Source of the DNA: Comamonadaceae bacterium
GTDB taxonomy: Bacteria; Pseudomonadota; Gammaproteobacteria; Burkholderiales; Burkholderiaceae_C
Direction: 5' to 3'
Assembly: GCA_013297875.1 (NCBI GenBank)
Contig: JAAFIW010000001.1
Span: 372,001 to 436,000, forward strand
DNA length: 64,000 bases
In this document: positions 27,250 to 36,191 of the stretch, in pieces
Layout of the letters: each line of letters opens with the position of its first letter
Numbering within the stretch: position 1 is the first letter of the stretch
Notes under the pieces: model-generated
The model's database searches: none
Told to the model about the DNA's origin: nothing
Seen by the model: the letters and a program-made list of their open reading frames with translations, nothing else
Program-made: the position numbers and the translations under genes

Positions 27250-27653
27250 CGCGTGTTGTCCATCAGTTCGGCAAAAAACTCCCGCAGGGTTTGCGGACTC
27301 ATGGCGTAGGGGTCGAAGTCAGCTCCTGGGCTGTACTTAAGAAACATCGCCTGGTTGTCAGCAATCGCGCTGACCAGGCCCATGTTCCAGACGCCAAACT
27401 GCCGCTTGTGGACTTCAGCAAAATCCAAAATAGCGGGGTCGGTGTGCCGGTTGTCCAGCAGGATTCGGTGGTAGAGCACATTCACCGCAGCGCGGTCGCC
27501 CTCCAGGCATTGCAGAAAAATTCCGTTGGACAGGCACAGCGCGCCCGTGACACCCACCCGTTTGTTGTTGCGGCGCGAGCTGTCCAGAATGTCTTTGACG
27601 TCCATTGGGCCCAACTGCTTGGCACGACTGGCGTAGATCAGGCGAATCAACAT
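27237..27653 (-). CDS. BLUF-domain blue-light photosensor
   Basis: 138 residues, a stand-alone short BLUF protein. Key FAD-binding and photochemical residues are in place: Y7 in MLIRLIYASR, N30 in DSSRRNN, Q48 in GIFLQCLEG, plus W and M in FGVWNMGLV. No output domain is attached, so it must act through a partner. The ChaN-like lipoprotein gene begins inside its 3' end, making a light-haem connection possible. BLUF proteins change flavin hydrogen bonding under blue light. Confidence 0.93.
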   Translation of the reverse strand: MLIRLIYASRAKQLGPMDVKDILDSSRRNNKRVGVTGALCLSNGIFLQCLEGDRAAVNVLYHRILLDNRHTDPAILDFAEVHKRQFGVWNMGLVSAIADNQAMFLKYSPGADFDPYAMSPQTLREFFAELMDNTRWLS

Positions 27654-27663
27654 AAATCAGGCT

Positions 27664-27708
27664 TTCAAAAAATCAAACGGCGGGATGGTTGCACACCATA
27701 CCCGCCGT
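27664..27708 (-). terminator. Rho-independent terminator of the fasciclin gene
   Basis: On the minus strand ACGGCGGGTATGGT pairs with ACCATCCCGCCGT around a short loop, followed by TTTGATTTTTT. It is 40-80 bases past the fasciclin stop and separates it from the BLUF-ChaN pair. Confidence 0.85.
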
Positions 27709-27749
27709 CAGGTAAACCGGACGAACCCGGTTCAGGTTAATCAAGCCGC

Positions 27750-28205
27750 TTACTTGGGCATGATCACGGTGTCGATGGCGTGGATCACGCCGTTGCTGGC
27801 AGCCACGTCCGCAGCGATAACCTTGGCACCATTGACGGTCACGCCGCCGGTGGTGGCCAATGTGATGTCAGAGCCTTGCACGGTCTTGACGTTGCCAGCT
27901 TTCACGTCTTTGGCCATCACCTTGCCGGCCACCACGTGGTAGGTCAACACGGCGGTCAGCTTGGCTTTGTCTTTCAGCAGGGCGTCCAGATCGGCCTTGG
28001 GAATCTTGGCAAAGGCTTCGTCAGTGGGCGCAAACACCGTGAATGGGCCTTTGCCCTTCAGGGTGTCGACCAGCCCGGCGGCTTGCACGGCGGTCACCAG
28101 GGTTTTGAAATTGCCAGCGCCGACGGCGGTGTCAACAATGTCTTTTGCAAATGCGGAACCGGCCATGCCCACTGCCAGGGCCATTGCGATCAGGGACTTT
28201 TTCAT
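27750..28205 (-). CDS. Secreted fasciclin-domain protein
   Basis: 151 residues with a Sec signal peptide ([20 protein letters not shown]). One FAS1 domain fills the rest: [50 protein letters not shown], and the C-terminal [17 protein letters not shown]1 domains mediate adhesion or surface interactions. GGAGTTCTC precedes the ATG. Its own terminator follows, so it is monocistronic. Confidence 0.95.
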   Translation of the reverse strand: MKKSLIAMALAVGMAGSAFAKDIVDTAVGAGNFKTLVTAVQAAGLVDTLKGKGPFTVFAPTDEAFAKIPKADLDALLKDKAKLTAVLTYHVVAGKVMAKDVKAGNVKTVQGSDITLATTGGVTVNGAKVIAADVAASNGVIHAIDTVIMPK

Positions 28206-28352
28206 GAGAACTCCAAAGGTAGTTGAACAAAAACTGCCCGCCGCTTGGCGATGCAGCCTGTATTCTATACCAATCAGTTCACATAAAAACTATGTGGTAA
28301 TTTGTAAGACTTTGAAGTATGACGAATCAATGAAAACCCTTGGTATCGCTGT

Positions 28353-28634
28353 TCAATGCACCAAGATAGGGTTTTGCGCCATCTGCGCATAGCCGTCCAG
28401 CGTGTCCTCTACCTCTTCCTGGGTGGGGGTTTTCAGCTGCCAGGCGGCAATTTGCTGTTGGAACAACTCAGCCCAGGAGCCGTCCAGATACACCTCTTTG
28501 TTCGAACGCTTGTCGACAATTTCAAAGCCGTGGCGGGCCAGCGCGGGCACGTCAGGGCGGCTGGGGTCGGCCAGCGGCTCTCCGGCTTGCAGGTGGACAA
28601 CCACAAACGACTCCGAGTCATACAGCATTTGCAT
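28353..28634 (-). CDS. DUF3567 family protein
   Basis: 93 residues. The sequence MQMLYDSESFVVVHL, GFEIVDKRSNKEVYLDGSWAELF, then EEVEDTLDGYAQMAQNPILVH is the DUF3567 pattern found widely in Burkholderiales. The function is unknown; the family is a lineage marker for this group. No signal peptide or membrane segment. It lies alone between the fasciclin gene and the DUF3108 gene. Confidence 0.88.
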   Translation of the reverse strand: MQMLYDSESFVVVHLQAGEPLADPSRPDVPALARHGFEIVDKRSNKEVYLDGSWAELFQQQIAAWQLKTPTQEEVEDTLDGYAQMAQNPILVH

Positions 28635-28703
28635 GGTGGGTTTCTTTCTGGTTAAGACAGTACAAGCATATAGCTAGCAACGTACAGGCCAGTTTCAAGG
28701 CTG

Positions 28704-29738
28704 TCAGGGTACATCCGTAGCCCGCCATTGTTCATCGCGGTAGTCGCCATTGGGCCATTCGGTGCGCAGGCGCACGGGCAGGTAGTGCATGTCGGTGGCC
28801 AGCCAGACCTGCAGGGCGGCTTCGTACTCGCGTTGCGGCAGGCGGCTGAGCTTGAGGGTCTGGACGGGGCCACCGGGCAGGCTCAACGACTGCGGGCCTT
28901 CCACCAGAAAGACCCAGTCGCGGGCTTCGCGGGCGGTGACGGTTAGCAGCGTGATCTGGCTGGCTGTGGGGTAGGCACCGGGGTTGGCTGCCAACAGGCT
29001 GGCCAGTTGCAACCAGACACTGAGCGCATCTTGGGTGCCGGGCTGCCAGGGCGCGTCGGGCGTGTTGGCGCTGAAGCGAACGCGCGCCAGCTGGGGCTCG
29101 AAATGGGCCGCCTGCTCGCTACGGGCCCTGTCGGCAAAGCGCTCGGGCTGCAGGCCGCCGGCCACCACGCGGCCCACGCTGGTCTGGCTGTTGCGGCGCA
29201 CACCGGCTGCGCCCCGGTCAGGCATCTGCCAGCTCATGCGGGCCTGGTACTGGTTGCCGTCGTGCTGCCATATCAACTGGGCCTGGCCACCGTCCCAGGC
29301 TTGGTGCTGGGTCTGGCCGCTGATGTCGTAGGTCAGGCGCGTGGAGCCGGGCAGTTGCACAGACACATCGTTGGCCGCAGGGCTGGACGCCGCGCTGGTG
29401 GCCGCTTGCACGGGGGCGGGTGGGGTGCTGGCGCGCGCCGGTGGCGCATCGGGCATCACCACCGGAGGGTTTTTGTTTGCTATTAAACCAATAGCTGCTT
29501 GAGCACTATTTACATGGGCGTTTGGCTGATTTGGCTTCAAAACAGTCTCTGGGGTCACGGGCAACGGTGCCTGAGCCTGGGTCGGCACCTGGGTTGGCGT
29601 GACCAGCCGGATCGCGGGCAATGGGGCCTGCCGGCGCGGCGCATCGGCCAGCTGCACCTGCGTGGCCAGCCAGCCATGCACCAGCCCCACGGCCAGCACC
29701 AGGCCCAGAGCCCGGCGACCGACCCACACCGGTTTCAC
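28704..29738 (-). CDS. DUF3108 domain protein, membrane-anchored
   Basis: 344 residues. A single N-terminal transmembrane or signal segment (RRALGLVLAVGLVHGWLA) is followed by a Pro/Thr/Ala-rich linker up to about residue 130 and a DUF3108-type domain (LTYDISGQTQHQAWDGGQAQLIWQ, FADRARSEQAAHF). A dispersed repeat (29479-29543) is translated in the linker as part of NQPNAHVNSAQAAIGLIANK. The start overlaps the IclR stop by 4 bases (ATGA), so it is probably cotranscribed with the regulator. Likely periplasmic. Confidence 0.82.
   Translation of the reverse strand: MKPVWVGRRALGLVLAVGLVHGWLATQVQLADAPRRQAPLPAIRLVTPTQVPTQAQAPLPVTPETVLKPNQPNAHVNSAQAAIGLIANKNPPVVMPDAPPARASTPPAPVQAATSAASSPAANDVSVQLPGSTRLTYDISGQTQHQAWDGGQAQLIWQHDGNQYQARMSWQMPDRGAAGVRRNSQTSVGRVVAGGLQPERFADRARSEQAAHFEPQLARVRFSANTPDAPWQPGTQDALSVWLQLASLLAANPGAYPTASQITLLTVTAREARDWVFLVEGPQSLSLPGGPVQTLKLSRLPQREYEAALQVWLATDMHYLPVRLRTEWPNGDYRDEQWRATDVP
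29479..29543 (+). repeat. Dispersed repeat, best forward copy, inside the DUF3108 gene
   Basis: This copy shows the full repeat: GCTATT, then ATAGCTGCTTGAGCA (29491-29505), TTTACATGGGC, GGCTGATTTGGCTTCAAA. Consensus across the window: GCTAT-N7-ATAGCTGCTTGAGCA-N3-TTTANATGGGC-N4-GGCTGNTTTGGCTTNAAA. GCTAT and ATAGC can pair, as can TGCT and AGCA in the core. Confidence 0.9.
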
Positions 29739-30547
29739 CGCGCGTACCCCAGGTCAGCCGACAGCTGCTGCGCGGCCTGTGCCAGCGGGCCATGCACCGC
29801 GCCGTCCCACTGCGCGTCAAACGTCGCGGCCGAGCCCAGCGCCACCAGGCCCAGCACCATGTGGCCATCGGCATCAAACACCGGCACGCAAAAACCCACC
29901 ACGCCTGGCAGCAGGGTGTCAATCACCCGCGCCGCGCCACGCTCGCGCACCTGGCGCAGCAGCGCATCAGCCTGGGCACGGGTGGTGGGCAGGTCGGCGT
30001 GGGCCGCGTGGCGCTGGGCCAGCAGGCGGGCCTGGGCCAGTTCACGTTCCAGCAACTTGGCCACGGATTCAAACGGCCGGTAGGCCGCAAAGCAGCGCCC
30101 GGTGGCCGACGACAGCAGCGGCATCACGTCGCCCAGACGCAGGTTGACGGTGATGGCCTGGGGCGCTTCTTCCCAGTGCACCATGGTGGGGCCGTGGTTG
30201 CCCCAGACCGCCAGGGCCAGCGTGTGGCCCACCTGCGCGATCAACTGCGCCACGCGCTCGCGCGCCAGCTTCACCGCATCCAGCCGCGACAGGCTGGCCA
30301 GGCCCAGGCGCAGCGCGGCAGGCCCCAGGTCATAACGGGTGGTGGCGGCGTCTTGCACCACCAGGCCCAGGCGCTGAAAGCTCACCAGGTAGCGGTGCGC
30401 CTTGGCCGCGCTCATGCCAGCGGCCGCTGCCAGATCGCGCAGCATCATGGCCCCCTGGGCCTGCGCCAGCGCGTCCAGCAAGGCAAAGCCCACTTCAACC
30501 GATTGAATACCCGCCCGCACACCACCGCTGTGCTTGTCAGCCAACAC
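29735..30547 (-). CDS. IclR-family transcriptional regulator
   Basis: 270 residues. The winged helix is at the N-terminus ([42 protein letters not shown], about 15-65) and the IclR effector domain follows (YDLGPAALRLGL ... GAARVIDTLLPGVVGFCVPVFD). It diverges from the FAH-family gene across 82 bases that hold TTTCGATTAGTTAAATTCAT and a mirrored AT-rich stretch, so it probably controls that gene and itself. Downstream it overlaps the DUF3108 gene by 4 bases. Confidence 0.92.
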   Translation of the reverse strand: MLADKHSGGVRAGIQSVEVGFALLDALAQAQGAMMLRDLAAAAGMSAAKAHRYLVSFQRLGLVVQDAATTRYDLGPAALRLGLASLSRLDAVKLARERVAQLIAQVGHTLALAVWGNHGPTMVHWEEAPQAITVNLRLGDVMPLLSSATGRCFAAYRPFESVAKLLERELAQARLLAQRHAAHADLPTTRAQADALLRQVRERGAARVIDTLLPGVVGFCVPVFDADGHMVLGLVALGSAATFDAQWDGAVHGPLAQAAQQLSADLGYAR

Positions 30548-30629
30548 GGAACCCTCGGCTAAAATTTCGATTAGTTAAATTCATTTCACGATGCGTAATT
30601 TGAGCGCGGCCTAACCAGAAGACATACCC

Positions 30630-31637
30630 ATGAAACTAGCAAGCTACAAAGACGGTTCACGTGACGGCCAGTTGGTGGTGGTTTCACGCGATTTGAGCCA
30701 GACTCATTATGCGACTGGCATTGCCGACACCCTGCAGCAGGTGCTGGACGATTGGGGCTTCATGTCGCCGCAATTGCAGGACTTGTACGACGCGCTGAAC
30801 CAGGGGAAAAGCGCCCATCCGTTCCCCTTTGACACCGCCCAGTGCATGGCCCCGCTGCCCCGCGCCTACCAATGGGCCGACGGCTCGGCCTACATCAACC
30901 ATGTGGAGCTGGTGCGCCTGGCGCGCGGCAGCGAGGTGCCCGCCAACTACTACACCGAGCCGCTGATGTACCAGGGCGGTAGCGACGACTTTTTAGGCCC
31001 GCGCGACGACGTGCCCGTGCCCTCGGAAGCCTACGGCATCGACTTTGAAGCCGAGGTGGCCGTGGTCACCGGCGACGTGCCCATGACCAGCACACCCGAG
31101 CAGGCGCTGGACGGCATACGCCTGGTGATGCTGGCCAACGACTGGAGCTTGCGCCACCTGATTCCCGACGAGTTGGCCAAGAGCTTTGGCTTCTTCCAGA
31201 GCAAACCCGCCACCGCCTTCAGCCCAGTGGCCGTTACCCTGGACGAACTGGGCGACAGCTGGGACAAAGGCCGTCTGCACCTCACGGTGCAAAGCCAGTG
31301 GAACGGCCGCACCGTGGGCCGCTGTGACGCGGGGCAGGAGATGACATTTCACTTCGGCCAGCTGATCGCCCACATCTGCAAAACCCGCAACGTGCGTTCG
31401 GGTTCCATCGTGGGCAGCGGCACCGTGAGCAACCGCGCATCAGAAGTCGATGGCAAGAAAGAGTGGACCAAAGGCTACAGCTGCATCGCCGAAAAACGCG
31501 CCATCGAGACCATTCAAGACGGCAAACCGGCCACCGACTACATGAAGTTTGGTGACACCATCCGCATCGAGATGAAGGGCAAGGATGGGGCCAGCATGTT
31601 TGGGGCGATTGAGCAGACGGTGGTCAAGCGGGTGTGA
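30630..31637 (+). CDS. Fumarylacetoacetate-hydrolase-family protein
   Basis: 335 residues. The FAH metal and catalytic region is visible: GIDFEAEVAVVTGDVPM (Glu ligands), MLANDWSLRHLIP (Asp ligand region), then GSGTVSNRASEV near the C-terminus. It has an N-terminal extension of about 110 residues, as in the two-domain FAH-like hydrolases from Burkholderiales. It would cleave a C-C bond in a fumarylacetoacetate- or acylpyruvate-like intermediate of aromatic or sugar-acid catabolism. Divergent IclR regulator; no other catabolic gene follows. Confidence 0.9.
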   Translation: MKLASYKDGSRDGQLVVVSRDLSQTHYATGIADTLQQVLDDWGFMSPQLQDLYDALNQGKSAHPFPFDTAQCMAPLPRAYQWADGSAYINHVELVRLARGSEVPANYYTEPLMYQGGSDDFLGPRDDVPVPSEAYGIDFEAEVAVVTGDVPMTSTPEQALDGIRLVMLANDWSLRHLIPDELAKSFGFFQSKPATAFSPVAVTLDELGDSWDKGRLHLTVQSQWNGRTVGRCDAGQEMTFHFGQLIAHICKTRNVRSGSIVGSGTVSNRASEVDGKKEWTKGYSCIAEKRAIETIQDGKPATDYMKFGDTIRIEMKGKDGASMFGAIEQTVVKRV

Positions 31638-31647
31638 GCCCGATTTT

Positions 31648-31710
31648 GCTATTTTTTATATAGCTGCTTGAGCAATATTCACCTGGGCTACAGGCTAGTT
31701 TGATTTAAAT
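31648..31710 (+). repeat. Dispersed repeat, forward copy
   Basis: Core ATAGCTGCTTGAGCA at 31660-31674, 10 bases past the FAH stop codon, between two convergent genes. Confidence 0.85.
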
Positions 31711-31742
31711 TCCATCAGATTTTTATTGGCCAACTTGCAGGC

Positions 31743-33809
31743 TCAAGGCACGCTGAATTCGCTCAGCTTCTTGCCAAACTTGATCATCCACAACCGCTGC
31801 GTGCGATCCAGGTCGCTGTTGCGGGCGACGCGGGCGCTGACGGCGGTGGTGGCGGCGCAACCGGTGAGCACGCCCGAGGCGTTCACCGTGCACGCCGTCA
31901 CGTCACCGGCAATCGAGGCGCCCGAGGCATCCAGCACATTGGTTTTCATGCCGAAGTCGGTGTCATTGGTCAGCGCCAGGGTGTTGTCGTCGACCAGGGC
32001 CAGGCCTTCGGCTTTTTCGGCCAGCCAACCGGTTTTGTTCAAATCCAGCAGCAGGGTTTTCTTGAGCTTGACCACCGCGCTGTAGGGCGTGGGGCTGGGA
32101 AATATCGGGCTGGTGGGGGTGGCACCGATGCTGTTTTTTTCCAGCTCGGAGCCAATGGCCGCAATGTTGGTGGCGTTCGCGGGTACTTCCACCAGCATCA
32201 ACCAGTTGAACACCTTGCCGTTGGGTGCCAGGCCTTGCTCGATCACCACGAATTTGCCATTGCCCAGCGCCGTCAGATCGCCCAGCTTGGCGTTGCCGGT
32301 GCGGTTGCGGTCGTACAGCGTGCCGTCAATCGGGTAGGCATACAGGCGCGTAGTCTCGGTCTCAGGGTCAAACTCCACCCAGCGGCAAAACTGCGCAAAG
32401 TCCTGCACGTTGCTGGTGCCCACCGCGCCGTCAGAAATCGGGCTTTGCAGGAAGCCATGCAAGCGTTTGCTGGTGGGGTCCAGCGCCAGGCCTTCCATGC
32501 CGCGGTTGGCACGGCGCTTGAGCAGGATGTTGGGCAGATCCGCCGCGCCGGTGCCGGGCTGGTATTTCTTCAAGATCACGCCAGTGACCGGGTCAATCTT
32601 CATGATGAACGGGCCGTATTCGTCAGACACCCACAGCGCGTTGCGGGCCGGGTCAGATACGACGGACTCGGGGTCGATGCCGTTTTCGCTGTAGTTGGCT
32701 TTGGTGGGCTCGTATCGCAGTGCATCGGTCAGTGGCGCTTCGCCCGTGGCACCCACGCGTCCCGGTGGCAAGGACAGGCCGTTGGTGCTGACCGTGGCGC
32801 TGACCTTGATCGGCAGGCGTGACTTGAGCACCGCGCCGTCTTTGCCCAGGGTGACGATGCCAATGGAGGGCACGAAGCTGGGCGACGGGAAAATTTTGGC
32901 GTCCGACACGCCTGTGGCCGTTGCTGATTCCACGATGGATTTGGCAATCTTGGGGCCGTCGCCATTCGGGCCGCGGTCGGTGATGGCATAAAACTCCAGC
33001 GTGCCGTCAGCCAATTTGCCTTTGTAAGCCAGGCCAGAGCCGTAGGCGGGCAGAAAACCGTTGGCGTATTCGGCTTTTGAGGCTGCGTTGCCTGTGCCTT
33101 CATAGGGAATGTAGAACGAGCTGGAGGCTTGCACGGCATAGCGCGTGACGGTGACGGCCACGGTGCCCAAGGCGTTGGTTTGTGAAAAGCTTTCGTTCAC
33201 GGGGGCTCCTAGTTTGGATGCCAGCGTATCTTCAAAATGCTCGCGGGCCTGCAAGCGACGGTCTTCGTCGACCATGCGGGTTTTGTAAGCATTGGGCAGC
33301 ACGGCCAGGGTAGCGGTCAAGGCGGCGTTGAACGCGGCCGGGGCCAGCGAAAAGTCTAGCGTGCGGGCGGCCAAGGCGGCGCGCACTTCGGGGGTGAGCT
33401 TGATGCCGTTGAACGCATCAAAGTCCTCGTCCAAGGTTTGCAGGGCCACTGCGCGGTTCACCACGCCGTCGTTCTTCACGTCCACGGTGCCCACCAACAT
33501 CAGCGGGGTGATGGTGGTGCTACACGGTGCCGAGCCCAAGTTCAAGCCACCGGCCGAGAAATTGACGTTGTCGCCCACCCGGCAGCTGAAACCGCCGGTG
33601 GCGCTGGTGAGTGTTTTGGTGGCATTGCTGCTGGTGGTGTACTCCAGGCCTTCAACCGCAGCGTCCAGAAACACGCCTTGCAGGGTGGCGGGCGCGGTGG
33701 CAGTTGGGGTGGTGACCACGGGTGCCGGTGCAGCGTCGTCACCGCCACATGCGGCCAGCACGGCGGCAGAGATCAAGACGCCCAGCAGGGCGGATGGATT
33801 TTTTGTCAT
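31743..33809 (-). CDS. Phytase-like esterase-domain lipoprotein
   Basis: 688 residues from the ATG at 33809, chosen over one at 33845 because GGAGAAG precedes it and the lipoprotein signal then starts properly (ALLGVLISAAVLAACGG). After an Ala/Pro/Thr-rich stretch comes a region with four Cys, then the phytase-like esterase domain (PF13449): FYAITDRGPNGDGPKI, PESVVSDPARNALWVSDEYGPFIMKID, EGLALDPTSKRLHGFLQSP and WLAEKAEGLALVDDNTLALTNDTDFG. The protein is likely an outer-membrane or surface lipoprotein; substrate unknown. Confidence 0.86.
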   Translation of the reverse strand: MTKNPSALLGVLISAAVLAACGGDDAAPAPVVTTPTATAPATLQGVFLDAAVEGLEYTTSSNATKTLTSATGGFSCRVGDNVNFSAGGLNLGSAPCSTTITPLMLVGTVDVKNDGVVNRAVALQTLDEDFDAFNGIKLTPEVRAALAARTLDFSLAPAAFNAALTATLAVLPNAYKTRMVDEDRRLQAREHFEDTLASKLGAPVNESFSQTNALGTVAVTVTRYAVQASSSFYIPYEGTGNAASKAEYANGFLPAYGSGLAYKGKLADGTLEFYAITDRGPNGDGPKIAKSIVESATATGVSDAKIFPSPSFVPSIGIVTLGKDGAVLKSRLPIKVSATVSTNGLSLPPGRVGATGEAPLTDALRYEPTKANYSENGIDPESVVSDPARNALWVSDEYGPFIMKIDPVTGVILKKYQPGTGAADLPNILLKRRANRGMEGLALDPTSKRLHGFLQSPISDGAVGTSNVQDFAQFCRWVEFDPETETTRLYAYPIDGTLYDRNRTGNAKLGDLTALGNGKFVVIEQGLAPNGKVFNWLMLVEVPANATNIAAIGSELEKNSIGATPTSPIFPSPTPYSAVVKLKKTLLLDLNKTGWLAEKAEGLALVDDNTLALTNDTDFGMKTNVLDASGASIAGDVTACTVNASGVLTGCAATTAVSARVARNSDLDRTQRLWMIKFGKKLSEFSVP

Positions 33810-33975
33810 GGGTCTTCTCCAGGTAAACGAGCGCCGAGTAAGCACTTGAAACCGTGACGGGGCGATGACAGCGAGACAGATCCGTCACCCAGGGCCTGAC
33901 GGGCTTTGTTCCACCCGCCAGCGCAGACCGTGCATAAAACCTAAGCTCGCTGCTTTTCAACTCCCCCATCGCCCC

Positions 33976-35076
33976 ATGACCACCCTGTTTTCCCCGCTGC
34001 AAGTCGGCCCGCTGCACCTGCCCAACCGCATCGTGATGGCCCCACTCACCCGCAACCGCTCGCCCAAGGCCGTGCCCGGCCCGCTGGCGGCCACCTACTA
34101 CGCGCAGCGGGCCAGCGCCGGTTTGCTCATCACCGAGGCCACCGCCATCAGCGCCCAGGCGCAGGGCTATGCCGACGTGCCCGGCCTGTATGCGCCCGAG
34201 CAACTGGCCGCCTGGAAGGTGGTGACCGACGCGGTGCATGCCGCCGGTGGCCGCATCGTGGTGCAGCTGTGGCATGTGGGCCGCGTCTCGCACACCAGCC
34301 TGCAGCCGGGCGGGCAAGCACCGGTCGCGCCATCGGCCCTCGTGGCCAAAACCAAGACCTTTGTGGTCGAAGACGGCGTGGGCAAGTTTGTTGATACCTC
34401 CATGCCCCGCGCGCTGGATGCCACCGAGCTGCCCGGCATCGTGGCCGACTATGTGCGGGCTGCGCACAACGCGATTCATGTGGCCGGGTTTGACGGCGTG
34501 GAAGTGCACAGTGCCAACGGCTACCTGCTGGATCAGTTTTTGAAGTCTGGCAGCAACCAGCGAACCGACGCCTACGGCGGCAGCGTGCCAAACCGCGCCC
34601 GCCTGTTGCTGGAGGTGATGGCCGCCATCACGCAGGACATTGGCGGCGACCGCACCGCGCTGCGCCTGTCGCCCGTCACGCCCGCCAACGATGTGACCGA
34701 TGCCGACCCGCAAGCCCTGTTCACCTACCTGGCCCAGCAGCTGGCACCCATGGGCCTGTCCTACATCCACATCATTGAAGGCTCCACCGGCGGCCCCCGC
34801 GAGCTGCCCGACCGCCCGTTTGACTACGCCGCCTTCAAAACCGCCTACACCCAAGCGGGCGGTAGAGCCGCTTGGATGCTGAACAACGGCTACGACAAAG
34901 CCCTGGCCGAGCAGTCCATGGCAGCCGGTGCCGACCTGATTGCGTTTGGCAAACTCTTCATCGCCAACCCCGATCTGGTGGAACGCCTGCGCACCGACGC
35001 AGCGCTGAACGCGCCGGACCGCAAGACCTTTTATGGCGGTGGTGCAGCGGGGTATACCGACTACCCGGCGCTATGA
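33976..35076 (+). CDS. Old Yellow Enzyme / NemA-type NADH:flavin oxidoreductase
   Basis: 366 residues from the ATG at 33976, the OYE length. Family motifs in order: TLFSPLQVGPLHLPNRIVMAPLTRNRS, the active-site VQLWHVGRVSH, VEVHSANGYLLDQFL with the substrate-binding His/Asn, YGGSVPNRARLLLEV. It binds FMN and reduces activated C=C bonds of enones, nitro-esters or maleimides with NAD(P)H. Its final codons (GCG CTA TGA) coincide with the beginning of a dispersed repeat. Confidence 0.94.
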   Translation: MTTLFSPLQVGPLHLPNRIVMAPLTRNRSPKAVPGPLAATYYAQRASAGLLITEATAISAQAQGYADVPGLYAPEQLAAWKVVTDAVHAAGGRIVVQLWHVGRVSHTSLQPGGQAPVAPSALVAKTKTFVVEDGVGKFVDTSMPRALDATELPGIVADYVRAAHNAIHVAGFDGVEVHSANGYLLDQFLKSGSNQRTDAYGGSVPNRARLLLEVMAAITQDIGGDRTALRLSPVTPANDVTDADPQALFTYLAQQLAPMGLSYIHIIEGSTGGPRELPDRPFDYAAFKTAYTQAGGRAAWMLNNGYDKALAEQSMAAGADLIAFGKLFIANPDLVERLRTDAALNAPDRKTFYGGGAAGYTDYPAL

Positions 35077-35135
35077 AAAGAGAAGCTGCTTGAGCAGGTT
35101 TTATATGGGCCGGTGGCTGGTTTGGCTTGAAATTC
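35070..35135 (+). repeat. Dispersed repeat overlapping the OYE stop codon
   Basis: GCTATGAAAAG starts at 35070, so the repeat provides the TGA of the oxidoreductase gene; core AAGCTGCTTGAGCAG at 35083-35097. Confidence 0.8.
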
Positions 35136-35165
35136 GTAACTACTCAGCTACCTGGCAGCGAACCG

Positions 35166-35268
35166 ATGACAAATGACAGCCGCCTGCGGCGTGCATGACG
35201 TAATGACGGGTAGGTCACTTGCCAGTTGGTCACCGGGTCATTTGTCATGTCGGTGCGCAGCACCGACA
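35166..35268. repeat. Nested palindromes with TGACAAATGAC/GTCATTTGTCA arms
   Basis: ATGACAAATGAC (35166-35177) pairs with GTCATTTGTCAT (35237-35248), and TGTCGGTGC (35248-35256) pairs with GCACCGACA (35260-35268) around a 3-base loop. Several further TCATNTGTCAT words follow. This fills much of the 251-base gap between convergent genes. Confidence 0.55.
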
Positions 35269-35327
35269 GTCATCTGTCATCGATGTGAGTCGACGTGAGT
35301 CGTTACTGAAATTCGCAAGCCTGCTGG

Positions 35328-35738
35328 TCACGCAGCCGGCGTCCCTGTGTCCTCCACCCCCCGATCCAGATCGGCCCGCGCTGCCGCGGCCAGGGCCTGG
35401 TACTTGCAGCGAAAGGCGTCCAGGTTGTCTTGCTCCAACTCTTCCAGGTCGAGCAGCGCGTTGTGCGCGCCCTTTGTCGCCCGGATCAACTCGTCCAGCT
35501 TGAGCTGAATGGCCAGGGTGTCGCGGTTTTGGGTGTTCTGGATCAAAAAAACCATCAAAAACGTGATGATGGTGGTGCCGGTGTTGATGACCAGCTGCCA
35601 AGTGTCACTGAAGCCAAACAACGGGCCGGTAGCCAGCCAGATCAGGATGGTGGCGACGGCCAGCGTGAACACCGGCGGGCGGCCGCACAGCTTGGCGGTG
35701 GTTTTGGCAAAACGGGCGTAGTAGGTGCTGGCTTGCAT
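35328..35738 (-). CDS. Low-affinity iron-permease-family small membrane protein
   Basis: 136 residues. Two transmembrane helices (VFTLAVATILIWLATGPLFG and TWQLVINTGTTIITFLMVFLI) followed by IQNTQNRDTLAIQLKLDELI, the hallmark of the PF04120 family named after yeast Fet4 but of uncertain role in bacteria. The C-terminus is a cytoplasmic helix rich in Glu and Ala (LLDLEELEQDNLDAFRCKY). It is followed, on the same strand and 27 bases upstream, by the glutaredoxin-like gene. Confidence 0.9.
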   Translation of the reverse strand: MQASTYYARFAKTTAKLCGRPPVFTLAVATILIWLATGPLFGFSDTWQLVINTGTTIITFLMVFLIQNTQNRDTLAIQLKLDELIRATKGAHNALLDLEELEQDNLDAFRCKYQALAAAARADLDRGVEDTGTPAA

Positions 35739-35765
35739 GGCAGGCTCCGGTGGGTGGGTGTGCGT

Positions 35766-36131
35766 TCAGGCCAGCAGCTTATTCAGCTCGCCGCTGGCAA
35801 TCAACCGGGCCAGATCATCAGCGCCGCCCACCAGCGTGCCTTTGACAAACACCATGGGAAACGTGGGCCAACCGGCCCACATCTTCAAGGCATTGCGCTC
35901 GCGCCAGCGGCTCATGTAGCTGCCAAAGTCCAGGTCGTGGTGGGCAATGCCGGCGGCGTCCAGCGCTTTGCGGGCCTGCTTGGGAAATGGGTTGAGTGCC
36001 ATGCCCACCACCACCACCGGGTGGGCTGCCACCGCCGCCTGCACCTGGCGCACGATGTCTTGCTGGTGGCTGGCGATGCGCTGGCGGATGGCGGGGTGAA
36101 TGTGCTGCTCAGAAAGAATGGGGCGGGGCAT
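35766..36131 (-). CDS. Cysteine-free glutaredoxin-fold protein
   Basis: 121 residues from the ATG at 36131. The glutaredoxin pattern is complete except for the redox site: the strand VVVVGMAL, then NPFPKQARKALDAAG (47-61) where CPFC or CGFS is expected, the cis-proline TFP (90-92) in WPTFPMVFVKG and the GG of VGGADDL (102-103). The protein contains no cysteine at all, so it cannot do thiol chemistry; a glutathione-binding or structural role is possible. Start and frame are well supported. It lies 27 bases upstream of the iron-permease-family gene. Confidence 0.8.
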   Translation of the reverse strand: MPRPILSEQHIHPAIRQRIASHQQDIVRQVQAAVAAHPVVVVGMALNPFPKQARKALDAAGIAHHDLDFGSYMSRWRERNALKMWAGWPTFPMVFVKGTLVGGADDLARLIASGELNKLLA

Positions 36132-36191
36132 GGTGACTTCTGTTTTGGGTTTGGGGGTTGAGGGTTGGGCTTGCCTGCATACTGCCACGCC

